Shown: positions 17,192 to 26,889, counted from the first letter of the stretch. The stretch is 64,000 bases of DNA from Asanoa siamensis (GCF_016862555.1 NZ_BONE01000018.1:62001-126000); one strand, 5' to 3'. Translations and numbers: made by a program. The notes: generated from the letters alone by a model not told the origin.

Positions 17192-18004
17192 TCAGCCTGC
17201 CGCGACACCGCCGGCGATCAGCAGGCCGAGGCCGACGACCAGGTAGAGCGCGGGCGGGCGAAGCCAGGCACCGGGACCGTCGACCCGGGCGCCGCCGGTG
17301 GACGCGCTGTAGAGGCCGGCCGCGAGCATCGGCAGGCCCGCGATGAGCATCATCCCCGACACGATGCCCGAGATGACCAGGTCACCGCCGAACATCGAGT
17401 CGAAGAAGATGCGCAGGGCGCCGATCTCGAAGATCGCGGTAACGACGCCGTAGACGAGGGCGAGCGCGGGGCGACGGGTGCGGTAGACGCCGTCGCTCGC
17501 CGGCGGCGCGCTCGCGGGGCGGCGCATCGGGTCCTCACGCGGCGTGATCGGCGGCATCAGGCCGGTGGGCATGTTGAGGTTCGCCGGGTCGGGTCCCGGT
17601 GTGGGCGGCATGGGGTCGGGCAGGGGCAGCGGTGCCGGCACGGGTTCGCCGAGCGGCAGGCGGACCTCCGCCTGGGCGGGCCGGGGCAACTCGCCGGTGG
17701 CCGGGCCGGCCGGCTCCGCGCCGTACCCCCGCTGCGGTGGATCGTCGATCTGACGCCGCACCCCATCGGCCGGCAACGGGCGCGCGGAGGTGTTCCACGA
17801 CGGCTGGTCCTGCCCGCTGTCGGGCCAGCGCGGCTCGCGCTCGAAGCCGCCCGCGAAGCCGTTGAACGACGGCTCGGCGGCGCGCTCGGTGCCGCCCCGC
17901 CAGGTCTCCTCGCCGAAGCCGCGATCGTCGTCGCTCCAGCGCTGCTGCTGCTCGTCGTCTGGGTATCCGCGTCGTCCGTCCACGGGCCGCACGCTATTCG
18001 ACAT
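17192..18004 (-). CDS. Proline-rich membrane protein of unknown function
   Basis: 270 residues. The first ~180 are hydrophilic and disordered, rich in Pro, Gly, Asp and Arg (GEPVPAPLPLPDPMPPTPGP). The last ~90 form about three transmembrane helices: ALVYGVVTAIFEIGALRIFF, VISGIVSGMMLIAGLPMLAA and YLVVGLGLLIAGG. I recognise no family with certainty; similar unnamed proteins occur beside xerC in Micromonosporaceae. Probably an integral membrane protein with a cytoplasmic tail. Confidence 0.65.
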   Translation of the reverse strand: MSNSVRPVDGRRGYPDDEQQQRWSDDDRGFGEETWRGGTERAAEPSFNGFAGGFEREPRWPDSGQDQPSWNTSARPLPADGVRRQIDDPPQRGYGAEPAGPATGELPRPAQAEVRLPLGEPVPAPLPLPDPMPPTPGPDPANLNMPTGLMPPITPREDPMRRPASAPPASDGVYRTRRPALALVYGVVTAIFEIGALRIFFDSMFGGDLVISGIVSGMMLIAGLPMLAAGLYSASTGGARVDGPGAWLRPPALYLVVGLGLLIAGGVAAG

Positions 18005-18081
18005 GGCCGCGACGCTGCAATCGCGGGTCCGAGGGGTTGTGATCCCGGTCCCGTAGCAGCCGGCGGCGCGTCGACCGCCGG

Positions 18082-18119
18082 TTTTCCACAGGGCGGCCTG
18101 TCCACAGGCGTTGTCCGTG
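18082..18119 (+). promoter_or_regulatory. DnaA-box-like cluster upstream of yraN
   Basis: TTTTCCACA (18082-18090) and CTGTCCACA (18098-18106), followed by TTGTCCGTG (18111-18119), resemble the actinobacterial DnaA box TTGTCCACA with one to two mismatches. All are on the same strand with ~13-16 bp spacing. Confidence 0.4.
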
Positions 18120-18147
18120 GCCTCTTGCGGTTCGGCATCGTCGGGCC

Positions 18148-18507
18148 ATGACGGTGGTACGACGAGCGGTCGGTGCCTGGGGTGAGCGGCAGGCCGCGCA
18201 GCATCTGGCCGACCAGAACTTCCGCGTGGTCGCGCGCAACTGGCGCTGCCCGCTCGGTGAGATCGACATCATCGCCTGGGACGGCGAGACGCTGGTCTTC
18301 TGTGAGGTGAAGACGCGCCGGGGGCGGGCGTTCGGGCTACCCGCGGAGTCGGTGGTGGCGGCCAAGGCGCGGCGGCTACGCCGGCTCGGTGCGCGGTGGC
18401 TGGCGGTCCACAGCGCGCGTCCGCGAGAGGTCCGGTTCGACGTGATCGCGGTGCTGGTCCAGCGGCCGGGCACCGTCGAGATCGACCACATCCGCGGCGC
18501 CTTCTAG
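18148..18507 (+). CDS. YraN family (UPF0102) nuclease-fold protein
   Basis: A 119-residue protein with the restriction-endonuclease-like core: GERQAAQHLADQNFRVVARN, CPLGEIDIIAWDGETLVFCE and VKTRRG, giving the E...D...ExK metal site. Its cellular role is unclear, although linkage to comM/dprA suggests DNA processing. This is the standard actinobacterial yraN-comM-dprA order. It is flanked on both sides by DnaA-box-like sequences. Confidence 0.93.
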   Translation: MTVVRRAVGAWGERQAAQHLADQNFRVVARNWRCPLGEIDIIAWDGETLVFCEVKTRRGRAFGLPAESVVAAKARRLRRLGARWLAVHSARPREVRFDVIAVLVQRPGTVEIDHIRGAF

Positions 18508-18532
18508 CACGTTTCCGCGCGCGGCCTGGCCG

Positions 18533-18559
18533 TTGTCCACAGCCCTTCGGCTGTCCACA
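18533..18559 (+). promoter_or_regulatory. DnaA-box-like pair between yraN and comM
   Basis: A perfect TTGTCCACA (18533-18541) and CTGTCCACA (18551-18559) flank the short loop GCCCTTCGG. Together with the cluster at 18082 this gives four close matches within 480 bp. The pair lies just upstream of the comM start at 18602. Confidence 0.45.
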
Positions 18560-18601
18560 GGGGCCGTCCGCCGACCGTCCGTTTCCGGCACCGTCTTCGT
18601 C

Positions 18602-20134
18602 GTGAGCTACGCGAAGGTGTTGTCCGTCGGCCTGGTCGGTGTCACCGGGCATCTCGTCGAGGTCGAGGCCGATCTCTCCGCCGGGCTGCCCGCGGTCGTC
18701 ATGTCCGGCCTACCGGACACGGCGCTCACCGAAGCCCGCGATCGGGTCCGGGCGGCGGTCGTCAATTCCGGTGAGCAGTGGCCCAACCGGCGCGTTACCG
18801 TCAACCTGCTGCCCGCGACCCTGCCCAAACACGGTTCCGCCTTCGACATGGGCATCGCGGCTGCGCTGTTGGGGGCGGCCGGCGAACTACCGCTGGCCGC
18901 CCTCGACGGTGTCGTGCTGCTCGGCGAGCTAGGGCTCGACGGAAGCGTGCGACCCGTGCGCGGGGTGCTACCCATGGTCGCGGCCGCCCTACGGGCGGGC
19001 GTGCGCCGCGCGGTCGTGCCGCTGGCCAACGCGGCCGAGGCGGCCGTGGTGCCCGGCGTGACGGTGAAGGCTGTCGAGACGCTGCACCGGCTGGTCGCCT
19101 TCGTCCGGTCCGGCGGCCAGTTGCTCGACCCGCCGTCCGGCACCGCGCCACCCGAGCCGCCGATGCCCGACCTGGCCGACGTGGCCGGTCAGGCCCTGGG
19201 CCGGCGGGCACTCGAGGTGGCCGCGGCGGGCGGTCACCACGTGGCGATGTTCGGTCCGCCGGGAGCGGGCAAGACGATGCTGGCCGAACGGCTGCCGTCG
19301 GTGCTGCCGCCGCTCGACGACGACGCCGCGCTCGAAGTCTCGGCGCTGCACTCGGTGGCCGGACTGCTCCCGGTCGGCGGTCGCCTGTTGCGCCGCGCGC
19401 CGTTCCAGGCGCCGCACCATTCGGCGACACTGGCCGCCCTCGTCGGCGGCGGCTCGGGCCTGGCCCGTCCCGGCGCGGTCTCGTTGGCACATCGCGGCGT
19501 GTTGTTCCTCGACGAAGCTCCCGAGTTCGCGAGCCGCGCCCTGGAGGCGCTCCGGCAGCCGCTCGAGTCGGGTCGGGTGGTGCTGAGCCGCACGGGCGGC
19601 ACCACCGAATACCCGGCGCGGGTCCAGTTGGTCATCGCCGCCAACCCGTGCCCGTGCGCGAAACCTCAGGGCTCGGCGAGCTGCGAGTGCACCCCGATCG
19701 CCCGGCGGCGTTACCTGGGGCGGCTATCGGGTCCGCTGCTCGACCGCATCGACGTGCAGATCGAGCTGATGCCCGTCACCGCGGCCGACCTGTTCGTCGT
19801 CAACCGGGGCGGCGAGCCGTCCGCCCTGGTGGGGGAGCGGGTGGCGAAGGCCCGTGCGGCCGCGGCGGCGCGCTGGCTGACCGAGCGGTGGCGGGTCAAC
19901 GCCGAGGTCCCGGGGCCGCGGTTGCGGCAACCACCGTGGCGGCTGCCGCTGCGCGACACGGTCTCGCTGCGCCGGCGCCTCGACAGCGGGTCGCTCTCGG
20001 CCCGCGGCTTCGACCGGGTGCTGCGTCTGTCCTGGTCGATCGCCGACCTGGACGGTCGCGACCGGCCGGTCTTCGACGACGTCGAGGAGGCGCTGGCGCT
20101 CCGCACCGGCGGTGGGCGGAGGTTCGATGGCTGA
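18602..20134 (+). CDS. comM: YifB/ComM family AAA+ helicase-like ATPase
   Basis: A 510-residue Mg-chelatase-like AAA+ protein. In naturally competent bacteria ComM is a hexameric helicase that extends branch migration during integration of foreign DNA. It has an N-terminal Lon-protease-like domain (GLVGVTGHLVEVEADLSAG), a Walker A motif GPPGAGKTMLAERLP, Walker B GVLFLDEAPEF, and a CPCAK...CEC insert. GTG at 18602 matches the family N-terminus (SYAKVLSVGLVG); the frame stays open upstream to 18533. It overlaps dprA by 8 bp. Confidence 0.93.
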   Translation: MSYAKVLSVGLVGVTGHLVEVEADLSAGLPAVVMSGLPDTALTEARDRVRAAVVNSGEQWPNRRVTVNLLPATLPKHGSAFDMGIAAALLGAAGELPLAALDGVVLLGELGLDGSVRPVRGVLPMVAAALRAGVRRAVVPLANAAEAAVVPGVTVKAVETLHRLVAFVRSGGQLLDPPSGTAPPEPPMPDLADVAGQALGRRALEVAAAGGHHVAMFGPPGAGKTMLAERLPSVLPPLDDDAALEVSALHSVAGLLPVGGRLLRRAPFQAPHHSATLAALVGGGSGLARPGAVSLAHRGVLFLDEAPEFASRALEALRQPLESGRVVLSRTGGTTEYPARVQLVIAANPCPCAKPQGSASCECTPIARRRYLGRLSGPLLDRIDVQIELMPVTAADLFVVNRGGEPSALVGERVAKARAAAAARWLTERWRVNAEVPGPRLRQPPWRLPLRDTVSLRRRLDSGSLSARGFDRVLRLSWSIADLDGRDRPVFDDVEEALALRTGGGRRFDG

Positions 20135-21320
20135 CGCCGAGACCCGCCTCGCCCGGGTCGCGTTGACGCTGCTCGCGGAGCCCGGCACGCGCGCCGTGCA
20201 CCGGCTGGTGGCGCGGCACGGCCCGCGCACCGCGCTGGCGCTGGCCCTGTCGGGCGAGATCCCCGACGACGCGACGCGCGACGCCGTCCGGGCCCGGCTC
20301 GGCGCCGGCGACCCGCGCCCGGCGGCCGAGGCGGCGCTGGCCACGGCGGCCCGGCTGGGCGCCCGCCTGGTCGTCCCGGAAGACGACGAGTGGCCGACGG
20401 GCCTGGACGCGCTCGAGCACGTCGAGCTGTCGGTGGCCGACCGTCGGGTCGACCGCGAGCTGGCGCCGCCGCTGTGCCTGTGGGTTCGCGGCGAGTGGCC
20501 GCTGGTCGACGCGTTCGACCGGTCGGTGGCGATCGTGGGCTCGCGGGCCGCCACCGCATACGGCGAGCACGTGGCGACGGACCTGGCTTACGGCCTCGCC
20601 GAACGCGAGTGGTCCGTGGTCTCCGGGGGCGCCTTCGGCATCGACGCGGCGGCGCACCGGGGAGCGCTGGCCGCTGGCGGGCTGACGATCGCGGTGCTGG
20701 CGTGCGGCATCGAGCGCGCCTACCCGGTGGCCAACACGGCCCTCTTCGACCGCATCGCCGAGACGGGCCTGCTGGTCACCGAGTGGCCGCCGGGCGCCGA
20801 CCCGCTGCGCCCACGGTTCCTGATCCGCAACCGGGTGATCGCCGCCGCGACCCGCGGCACGGTCCTGGTCGAGGCGGCGGCCCGCAGCGGCGCGACGCAG
20901 ACGGTCCGCCGCGCGATCGCCATGGGGCGCCCGGCGCTGGTGGTCCCGGGCCCGGTCACCTCGGCGATGTCGGTGGGTTGCCACGAGATCCTGCGCCAGC
21001 ACGAGTCGGCGCGGCTGGTCGCCAACGTCGCGCACGTCCTGGAGGAGGTCGGCCGGATCGGCGCCGACCTGGCGCCGCCCGCGCAGGGGCCGCAGCGGCC
21101 GCGCGACCAGCTCGACGACCAGGCGACGTTCCTGCTGGAGTCCCTGCCGAGGCGCGGGGTGGTCACGCCGGACGCGGCGGCCATCAGGGCGGGCATCGAC
21201 ATCCGCACGGCGCTGCGCAAGCTCACGCTGCTGGAGACGCTGGGCTTCGTCATGCGCCGCGACGGCGGCTACGCCCTGACGCCGCCGTCCCGGCGGCCGG
21301 CCGAGGACGAGCCGCCGTGA
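20127..21320 (+). CDS. dprA: DNA processing protein DprA
   Basis: Binds incoming single-stranded DNA and loads RecA during transformation; also widespread in non-competent bacteria. The 397-residue product has an N-terminal helical region, the Rossmann-like core with VAIVGSRAATAYGEHVATDL and VSGGAFGIDAAAHRGAL, then EWPPGADPLRPRFLIRNRVI. A C-terminal winged-helix (DML1-like) domain follows. ATG at 20127 was preferred to the in-frame start at 20112. The 3' end runs into a tandem repeat. Confidence 0.94.
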   Translation: MADAETRLARVALTLLAEPGTRAVHRLVARHGPRTALALALSGEIPDDATRDAVRARLGAGDPRPAAEAALATAARLGARLVVPEDDEWPTGLDALEHVELSVADRRVDRELAPPLCLWVRGEWPLVDAFDRSVAIVGSRAATAYGEHVATDLAYGLAEREWSVVSGGAFGIDAAAHRGALAAGGLTIAVLACGIERAYPVANTALFDRIAETGLLVTEWPPGADPLRPRFLIRNRVIAAATRGTVLVEAAARSGATQTVRRAIAMGRPALVVPGPVTSAMSVGCHEILRQHESARLVANVAHVLEEVGRIGADLAPPAQGPQRPRDQLDDQATFLLESLPRRGVVTPDAAAIRAGIDIRTALRKLTLLETLGFVMRRDGGYALTPPSRRPAEDEPP

Positions 21321-21415
21321 ACGCGACCGCCGAGCCGGCGGGCGGGGGCGAGCCGCCGTGACCGCGACCGCCGAATCTGCGGGCCGGGGGCGAGCCGCCG
21401 TTACCGCGACCGCCC
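21309..21415 (+). repeat. 41/42-bp tandem repeat across the dprA stop codon
   Basis: Units begin GAGCCGCCGTGAACGCGACC at 21309, again (with one C for A change) at 21350, and a partial third at 21392. The first unit contains the dprA TGA, so the array began inside the coding end and expanded downstream. Unit lengths of 41 and 42 are not constrained by reading frame. Confidence 0.75.
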
Positions 21416-21648
21416 ACCGGCCGGGCGTCGCGGGCGACCGAGCCCGGGACGGCACGGGTCGCGGCCGGCTCCGGCTTGGGCGGGCCCGCCACGGCCGGGC
21501 CGGTCCGCGCGGGCCGGTGGTGTGGTGTCTGGCGGTCCGCGCGGTGGCGGCGGACGTGATCGAGCTCGTGTGCGCGGCCCGGCCGTGCGGGTCTGACCCG
21601 CTGCTCGAAGGGAGAGAGCCGAGATGACCTAATCTGACGGACGACGAG

Positions 21649-21819
21649 ATGAACGAGCGGATCCGGGCGGCGACCGAAGCAGCCGCCCGCCGGCGATCCG
21701 AGCGGTCACGTGCCCGGGCGTTGTTCGCCGCGTCGCGGAGCGTCGGGCTGCAACTTCGCCACGCCACGAAGCTGGCACGCTTGGATCGGGAGCTGTCCGA
21801 CCCCTCCCCGCCACCTTGA
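21649..21819 (+). CDS. Possible small basic ORF, 56 residues
   Basis: ATG at 21649 opens a frame reading [20 protein letters not shown], then [20 protein letters not shown] and [16 protein letters not shown]. It is helical, Arg/Ala-rich and strongly basic, unlike random GC-rich frames. In frame upstream it extends as LTDDE. A good ribosome-binding site (AAGGGAGAGAGCCGAG) instead fronts an ATG at 21624 that reads only Met-Thr-stop, one base out of register (25 nt away), so the gene may have lost its start by a small indel. Function unknown. Confidence 0.4.
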   Translation: MNERIRAATEAAARRRSERSRARALFAASRSVGLQLRHATKLARLDRELSDPSPPP

Positions 21820-22199
21820 TCAGTCCGAGCGGTCCGACCGCTGCAGGCCGCATCGAGCGGAGCCGGGAGCCCCGCCCGCCGCTGAGGTCGCAGCGGTCAC
21901 GGGCGTGGATCTGGCAACAGCGGTCTCGATGGGCCACCCCCGTCGCGGGCCCCGGGAAGCACCCACCTGGGCGGGGAAGGGGCGCGCGGGCAGACGGCGT
22001 ACACTTGGGTTTTGGCGACCGCCGCAGGGCGGTCGACCTCGCGCGCCCTTCTCGCGTTCGCGTCCTTGTGGCTCGAGGTGAGCGACGGTCCCCTGGTCCT
22101 GATCTTCGATTGGGCCCACCATGGCCGGCGACTGGGCGCCAGGACGCTCGGCCGACCGGCCGGCGTGACAACCAGGGACTACACGAGGAGCGCCCCACC
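21820..22199 (+). other. rpsB leader region (380 bp)
   Basis: No protein-coding gene is recognisable. The stretch holds the rpsB promoter and leader, with GGCGTACACTTGGGTTTTGG (21997-22016) as one promoter-like sequence (TACACT as -10) and GAGGAGCG as the rpsB ribosome-binding site. Many actinomycetes carry a sigma factor gene (whiG type) between dprA and rpsB; none is present here. Confidence 0.5.
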
Positions 22200-23030
22200 A
22201 TGGCCGTTGTGACCATGCGCCAGCTGCTGGAAAGCGGTGTCCATTTCGGGCACCAGACCCGGCGCTGGAACCCGAAGATGAAGCGCTTCATCTTCACCGA
22301 GCGTAACGGTATTTACATCATCGACCTGCGCCAGACGCTCGACTACATCGAGAAGGCGTACGAGTTCGTTCGTGGCACCGTCGCCGAAGGCGGCAGCATC
22401 CTGTTCGTCGGCACGAAGAAGCAGGCGCAGGAGGCCATCGCCGAGCAGGCGTCGCGGGTCGGCATGCCCTACGTCAACCACCGCTGGCTGGGCGGCATGC
22501 TCACCAACTTCCAGACGGTCTACAAGCGGCTGCAGCGGATGAAGGAGCTCGAGGCCCTCGGCGACCTCAGCGGCACCGCGGCCGGCTACACCAAGAAGGA
22601 GACCCTGCAGCTCTCGCGCGAGAAGATCAAGCTGACCCGCACCCTGGGCGGCCTGCGCGACATGCAGAAGGTCCCGGCGGCCATCTGGGTCGTCGACACC
22701 AAGAAGGAGCACATCGCGGTTGACGAGGCCCGCAAGCTGGGCATTCCGGTCATCGCAGTGCTGGACACCAACTGTGACCCGGACGAGGTCGACTTCCCGA
22801 TCCCGGGCAACGACGACGCGATCCGGTCGGCCGAGCTGCTGACCAAGGTCGTCGCGGCCGCCGTTGCCGACGGTCTGATCGCGCGGTCGGGTCGCGGCCA
22901 GCGTGGTGGCGACGACAAGCCGGAGCCGGGTGTGGTCGCGGCCGACGAGCCGCTGGCCGAGTGGGAGCGCGAGCTCCTCGAGGGTGCCGAGAAGAAGGCC
23001 GACGAGACGGCGCCGGTCGCCGCGGAATGA
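22200..23030 (+). CDS. rpsB: 30S ribosomal protein S2
   Basis: Late-assembling small-subunit protein at the back of the 30S neck. 276 residues; family landmarks are [50 protein letters not shown] and [21 protein letters not shown] ~35-residue acidic C-terminal tail is present. ATG at 22200 follows GAGGAG; the frame is open far upstream but only the S2 region is conserved. It pairs with tsf. Confidence 0.97.
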   Translation: MAVVTMRQLLESGVHFGHQTRRWNPKMKRFIFTERNGIYIIDLRQTLDYIEKAYEFVRGTVAEGGSILFVGTKKQAQEAIAEQASRVGMPYVNHRWLGGMLTNFQTVYKRLQRMKELEALGDLSGTAAGYTKKETLQLSREKIKLTRTLGGLRDMQKVPAAIWVVDTKKEHIAVDEARKLGIPVIAVLDTNCDPDEVDFPIPGNDDAIRSAELLTKVVAAAVADGLIARSGRGQRGGDDKPEPGVVAADEPLAEWERELLEGAEKKADETAPVAAE

Positions 23031-23099
23031 GCTGGTTCCGGGTCCGCCCCACCGGGCGGGCCCGGCCACGACCCCCACTAACCACCAAAAGAGAGAGTC

Positions 23100-23936
23100 A
23101 TGGCTGACTTCACCGCCGCGGACGTCAAGAAGCTCCGCGATCTCACCGGCGCCGGCATGATGGACAGCAAGAAGGCGCTCACGGAGGCCGACGGCGACTT
23201 CGACAAGGCCGTCGAGGTCCTCCGGATCAAGGGTGCCAAGGACGTCGGCAAGCGCGCCGGGCGTACCGCCGCCAACGGGTTGGTCGCCCACTCCGGCCGG
23301 GCGCTGCTCGAGCTCAACTGCGAGACCGACTTCGTCGCCAAGAACGCCGACTTCATCGCGCTCGCTCAGCAGCTCGTCGAGCACGCCGAGAAGTCGGGTG
23401 TCGCCGACGTCGAGGCGCTGCTGGCCAGCACGCTGGCCGACGGCCGCACCGTCGCCGACACCGTCCAGGAGGCCTCCGCCAAGATCGGCGAGAAGCTCGT
23501 GCTCAACCGCTTCGCGGTGCTCGACGACGCCGGCGCGGTCGCGGTCTACCTGCACCGCAAGAGCCAGGACCTGCCGCCGGCGGTGGGCGTGCTGGTGCAG
23601 TACGGCGGCAAGAACGACGAGGCCGCCGACGCCGACGCGCGTGGCGTCGCGATGCAGATCGCCGCGATGCGGCCCAAGTACCTCACCCGTGACGAGGTGC
23701 CGGCCGACGTCGTCGAGTCGGAGCGTCGCATCGCCGAGCAGACCGCTCGCGAGGAGGGCAAGCCGGAGGCCGCGCTGCCGAAGATCGTCGAGGGCCGTAC
23801 CAACGCCTTCTTCAAGGACTTCGTGCTGCTGGAGCAGTCTTCGGTCGCCGACAACAAGAAGACCGTCAAGCAGGTCGTCGGCGAGGCTGGCATCGACGTC
23901 ACGCGGTTCGTCCGCTTCGAGGTTGGCCAGGCCTGA
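23100..23936 (+). CDS. tsf: Elongation factor Ts
   Basis: Nucleotide exchange factor for EF-Tu. 278 residues with the N-terminal UBA-like domain ([20 protein letters not shown]), the TDFVAKN motif that inserts into EF-Tu's nucleotide site, and [20 protein letters not shown] near the C-terminus. ATG at 23100 follows AAAGAGAG. It is separated from rpsB by a 69-bp spacer containing a GC-rich hairpin and is followed by paired hairpins. Confidence 0.97.
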   Translation: MADFTAADVKKLRDLTGAGMMDSKKALTEADGDFDKAVEVLRIKGAKDVGKRAGRTAANGLVAHSGRALLELNCETDFVAKNADFIALAQQLVEHAEKSGVADVEALLASTLADGRTVADTVQEASAKIGEKLVLNRFAVLDDAGAVAVYLHRKSQDLPPAVGVLVQYGGKNDEAADADARGVAMQIAAMRPKYLTRDEVPADVVESERRIAEQTAREEGKPEAALPKIVEGRTNAFFKDFVLLEQSSVADNKKTVKQVVGEAGIDVTRFVRFEVGQA

Positions 23937-23945
23937 CCGGCCGTC

Positions 23946-23998
23946 GCGCCCCCGTCCCACCGGGCGGGGGCGCACCACCGGCCGCCGCCGGTGGTTTG
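23946..23998 (+). terminator. Two tandem hairpins after tsf
   Basis: GCGCCCCCG pairs with CGGGGGCGC (23946-23973), followed at once by ACCACCGGC pairing with GCCGGTGGT (23974-23995) and TTTG. Neither has a long U tract, but together they probably end or attenuate rpsB-tsf transcription before pyrH. Confidence 0.65.
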
Positions 23999-24056
23999 CG
24001 AGATCACGGTGGCACCGCGACCTACCCGGTGCCGAAGCGCGACGAAAGGCGGTCGG

Positions 24057-24827
24057 ATGACGGACGTGGCAGGCGAGTCGACGTGGGCGGTCGAGGACCC
24101 CACCGCGCCGCCCCCGGGAAGACCCCGCCGGGTCGTACTCAAGCTCTCAGGTGAGGTGTTCGGCGGCGGCATGGTCGGCGTCGACCCCGACGTCGTGCAG
24201 GCCGTGGCCCGCCAGATCGCGGCCGTCGTCCGCCGCAACGTCCAGGTCGCCGTCGTCGTCGGCGGTGGCAACTTCTTCCGGGGCGCCGAGCTGCAGAAGC
24301 GCGGCATGGACCGGGCCCGCGCCGACTACATGGGCATGCTCGGCACGGTCATGAACTGCCTGGCCCTCCAGGACTTCCTGGAGAAGGAGGGCATCGAGAC
24401 CCGCGTCCAGAGCGCCATCACGATGGCCCAGGTCGCCGAGCCCTACATCCCGCTGCGCGCCATCCGCCACCTCGAGAAGGGGCGTGTCGTGATCTTCGGC
24501 GCGGGCGCCGGGATGCCGTACTTCTCGACCGACACCGTCGCCGCCCAGCGCGCGCTGGAGATCCGGGCCGACGTGGTGTTGATGAGCAAGAACGGGGTCG
24601 ACGGGGTCTACACCGCCGATCCGCGCACCGACCCGACGGCCAGCAAGTTCGACTCGGTCACGTTCGCGGAGGTGCTCCGCCGCGGGCTGCGGGTCGCCGA
24701 CGCGGCCGCCTTCAGCCTCTGCGAGGAGAACGGCCTGCCGATGCTGGTGTTCGGCGCCGAAGGCGATGACACGATCATGAAGGCCGTCGCCGGCGAGCGC
24801 ATCGGCACCCTGATCACAGCCAACTGA
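24057..24827 (+). CDS. pyrH: UMP kinase
   Basis: Phosphorylates UMP to UDP; bacterial amino-acid-kinase-fold hexamer regulated by UTP and GTP. 256 residues: [66 protein letters not shown] and [20 protein letters not shown] are all family motifs. ATG at 24057 was chosen; it leaves a ~24-residue acidic N-terminal extension as in other actinobacteria. It is followed by frr after 33 bp. Confidence 0.96.
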   Translation: MTDVAGESTWAVEDPTAPPPGRPRRVVLKLSGEVFGGGMVGVDPDVVQAVARQIAAVVRRNVQVAVVVGGGNFFRGAELQKRGMDRARADYMGMLGTVMNCLALQDFLEKEGIETRVQSAITMAQVAEPYIPLRAIRHLEKGRVVIFGAGAGMPYFSTDTVAAQRALEIRADVVLMSKNGVDGVYTADPRTDPTASKFDSVTFAEVLRRGLRVADAAAFSLCEENGLPMLVFGAEGDDTIMKAVAGERIGTLITAN

Positions 24828-24860
24828 GAGCCACATCCCCAGAAGGAGGCGACGGACCCG

Positions 24861-25418
24861 GTGATCGACGACACACTCCTCGAGGCCGAGGAGAAGATGG
24901 ATGGCGCGGTCAACCACGCCAAGGAAGAGTTCGCCGCGATCCGTACCGGTCGGGCCAATGCGGCGATGTTCTCCAAGATCATCATCGATTACTACGGCAC
25001 ACCGACGCCGCTGACCCAGATGGCGTCCGTCGGCACGCCGGAGCCACGGATGGCGATCATCAAGCCGTACGACACGTCGCAGCTCGGCGCGATGGAGAAG
25101 GCGATCCGCGACTCGGACCTCGGGGTCAACCCCAACAACGAGGGCAACCAGCTGCGCATCATCCTCCCGCAGATGACCGAGGAGCGGCGGCGCGACATGA
25201 TCAAGGTCGCCCGGCACAAGGGCGAAGAGGCCAAGATCGCTGTTCGGAACGTACGGCGCAAGGCCAAGGAAGAGCTCGACCGCCTGGTGAAAGACGGCGA
25301 GACCGGGGAAGACGAGGGGCGACGGGCCGAGAAGGAGCTCGACGACCTGACCCACCGGTACGTCACCCAGATCGATGAACTCCTCAAGCACAAGGAGACC
25401 GAGCTGCTCGAGGTCTGA
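24861..25418 (+). CDS. frr: Ribosome recycling factor
   Basis: Splits post-termination ribosomes with EF-G. 185 residues, an L-shaped protein of a long three-helix bundle plus a small domain. The conserved [38 protein letters not shown] and [20 protein letters not shown] are seen. The GTG start at 24861 follows AGAAGGAGG. Confidence 0.97.
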   Translation: MIDDTLLEAEEKMDGAVNHAKEEFAAIRTGRANAAMFSKIIIDYYGTPTPLTQMASVGTPEPRMAIIKPYDTSQLGAMEKAIRDSDLGVNPNNEGNQLRIILPQMTEERRRDMIKVARHKGEEAKIAVRNVRRKAKEELDRLVKDGETGEDEGRRAEKELDDLTHRYVTQIDELLKHKETELLEV

Positions 25419-25536
25419 GCGGGAAGCCGTCGCCGGTGCAGTATTCTCGGCACGATTCCTCCTGGTCAGGAGATCGATAGGCGAAGGGGGGCTCGGCGAC
25501 ATGTGGCGTTCAACGACGGGCCCGGTTGGGGCGTAG

Positions 25537-26709
25537 ATGTCCTACTCTGATCCCTACTCGAGCGTTGACCCGCGGCGGGCGCGGCACCCCGGTGTCGCGC
25601 CCGAGGACTACACCGGCGGCTTCCAGACCAACCTCGAGGTCCCCGGCTGGGCCGGTCCCACGCAACCCGGCGTCGAGCCGCCGCCGCGGGACCCGCGCCG
25701 GGACGAGGACAACGGCTTCGCCGCCGACACCGCTGCGCTACCCGTGGTCACGCCGCACGCCGACCAGCGCGGTGACGACCAGGCACGGGCCGACCGGCGC
25801 CGCGACGACGGTCCCGACGAGGACGCGACCCCGCCGCGCCGTCCCGGGCCGGGCCGGCGCCGCGCGGGCCCCGGCCGGCCACCCACGGCGCGGAAGACCA
25901 GCCGCGCGGGCCGCAACCTGCCGGCCGCGATCGGCGTCGGTGTCACGCTCGGCGCGGTCCTGCTGGTCTCGCTGTACGTCTACAAGCTCGCCTTCCTCGG
26001 CGTCCTCGCCCTCGCGGTGGCGGTCGGCATCTGGGAGGTCAGCCGCGCCCTGCGCGAGGTGAAGGCCCGCCCGCCGGCGATCCCGCTGATCGCGGGCGGG
26101 GTGCTGATGATCGGTCTGGCCTGGTACGCCGGTGCCGACGCCCTGCTCCTCGGCCTGGTGGTGACGCTGCTGGCCGCGACGGTCTGGCGGCTCGCCGACG
26201 GCCCCAAGGGCTTCAAACGGGACCTGATCGCGTCGGCCCTGATCGCGGTCTACGTGCCCTTCCTGGCCGGCTTCGCCGCGCTGCTCGCCGTGCCCGAGGA
26301 CGGTGCCGACCGCGTGCTGGTCGTCCTGATCGGGGTGGTCCTCTCCGACACCGGCGGGTACGCGGCCGGGGTCTTCCTGGGGCGTCATCCGATGGCCCCG
26401 ACGATCAGTCCCAAGAAGTCCTGGGAAGGCTTCGGCGGCTCGCTGGTCGCGGCGGCGATCGGCACCGCCATCAGCTGTTACTTCCTGCTCGGCGTCGACT
26501 TCTGGTGGGGCGCCCTGATCGGTGCCGCGATCAGCGTGGCGGCGGTCCTCGGTGACCTCGCCGAGTCGATGCTCAAGCGCGACCTGGGCGTCAAGGACAT
26601 GAGCCGCCTGCTCCCGGGCCACGGCGGCCTGATGGACCGCCTCGACTCGATCCTCTTCGCGGTGCCGACCGCGTACCTGCTGCTCTCGATCTTCGCCCCC
26701 GTCCGTTGA
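25537..26709 (+). CDS. cdsA: Phosphatidate cytidylyltransferase
   Basis: Makes CDP-diacylglycerol from phosphatidate and CTP, the precursor of all major phospholipids. The C-terminal ~260 residues contain about eight transmembrane helices and the CDP-DAG synthase signature (SMLKRDLGVKDMSRLLPGHG then GLMDRLD), plus KKSWEGFGGSL. The first ~120 residues are a hydrophilic Arg/Pro-rich extension, usual in actinobacterial homologues. ATG at 25537. It follows frr in the common pyrH-frr-cdsA-rlmN order. Confidence 0.95.
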   Translation: MSYSDPYSSVDPRRARHPGVAPEDYTGGFQTNLEVPGWAGPTQPGVEPPPRDPRRDEDNGFAADTAALPVVTPHADQRGDDQARADRRRDDGPDEDATPPRRPGPGRRRAGPGRPPTARKTSRAGRNLPAAIGVGVTLGAVLLVSLYVYKLAFLGVLALAVAVGIWEVSRALREVKARPPAIPLIAGGVLMIGLAWYAGADALLLGLVVTLLAATVWRLADGPKGFKRDLIASALIAVYVPFLAGFAALLAVPEDGADRVLVVLIGVVLSDTGGYAAGVFLGRHPMAPTISPKKSWEGFGGSLVAAAIGTAISCYFLLGVDFWWGALIGAAISVAAVLGDLAESMLKRDLGVKDMSRLLPGHGGLMDRLDSILFAVPTAYLLLSIFAPVR

Positions 26710-26889
26710 CCGTGAGGTTCGTCATCCGGTAATCGGTGCCACGGTGGGTGGGTGAAGCGACGTTTCGGGTACGTCGTAAATGCCGATCGCTGAGTTGAAT
26801 GGGTTATTCGCACGCTCTATACCCGTCTAGGGCAGGTTGTGCCCCGGCAGCGTGCCGCATATCTGGACTTTCGGATAGAGAAGCCGTTG

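Noticed and set aside
20390-21361. Large alternative plus-strand frame over dprA
   Set aside because: Protein is Gly/Arg/Ala-only low complexity; the dprA frame contains all conserved motifs.
22179-23978. 599-codon minus-strand frame across rpsB and tsf
   Set aside because: Shadow of two unambiguous ribosomal/translation genes on the other strand; no recognisable domain.
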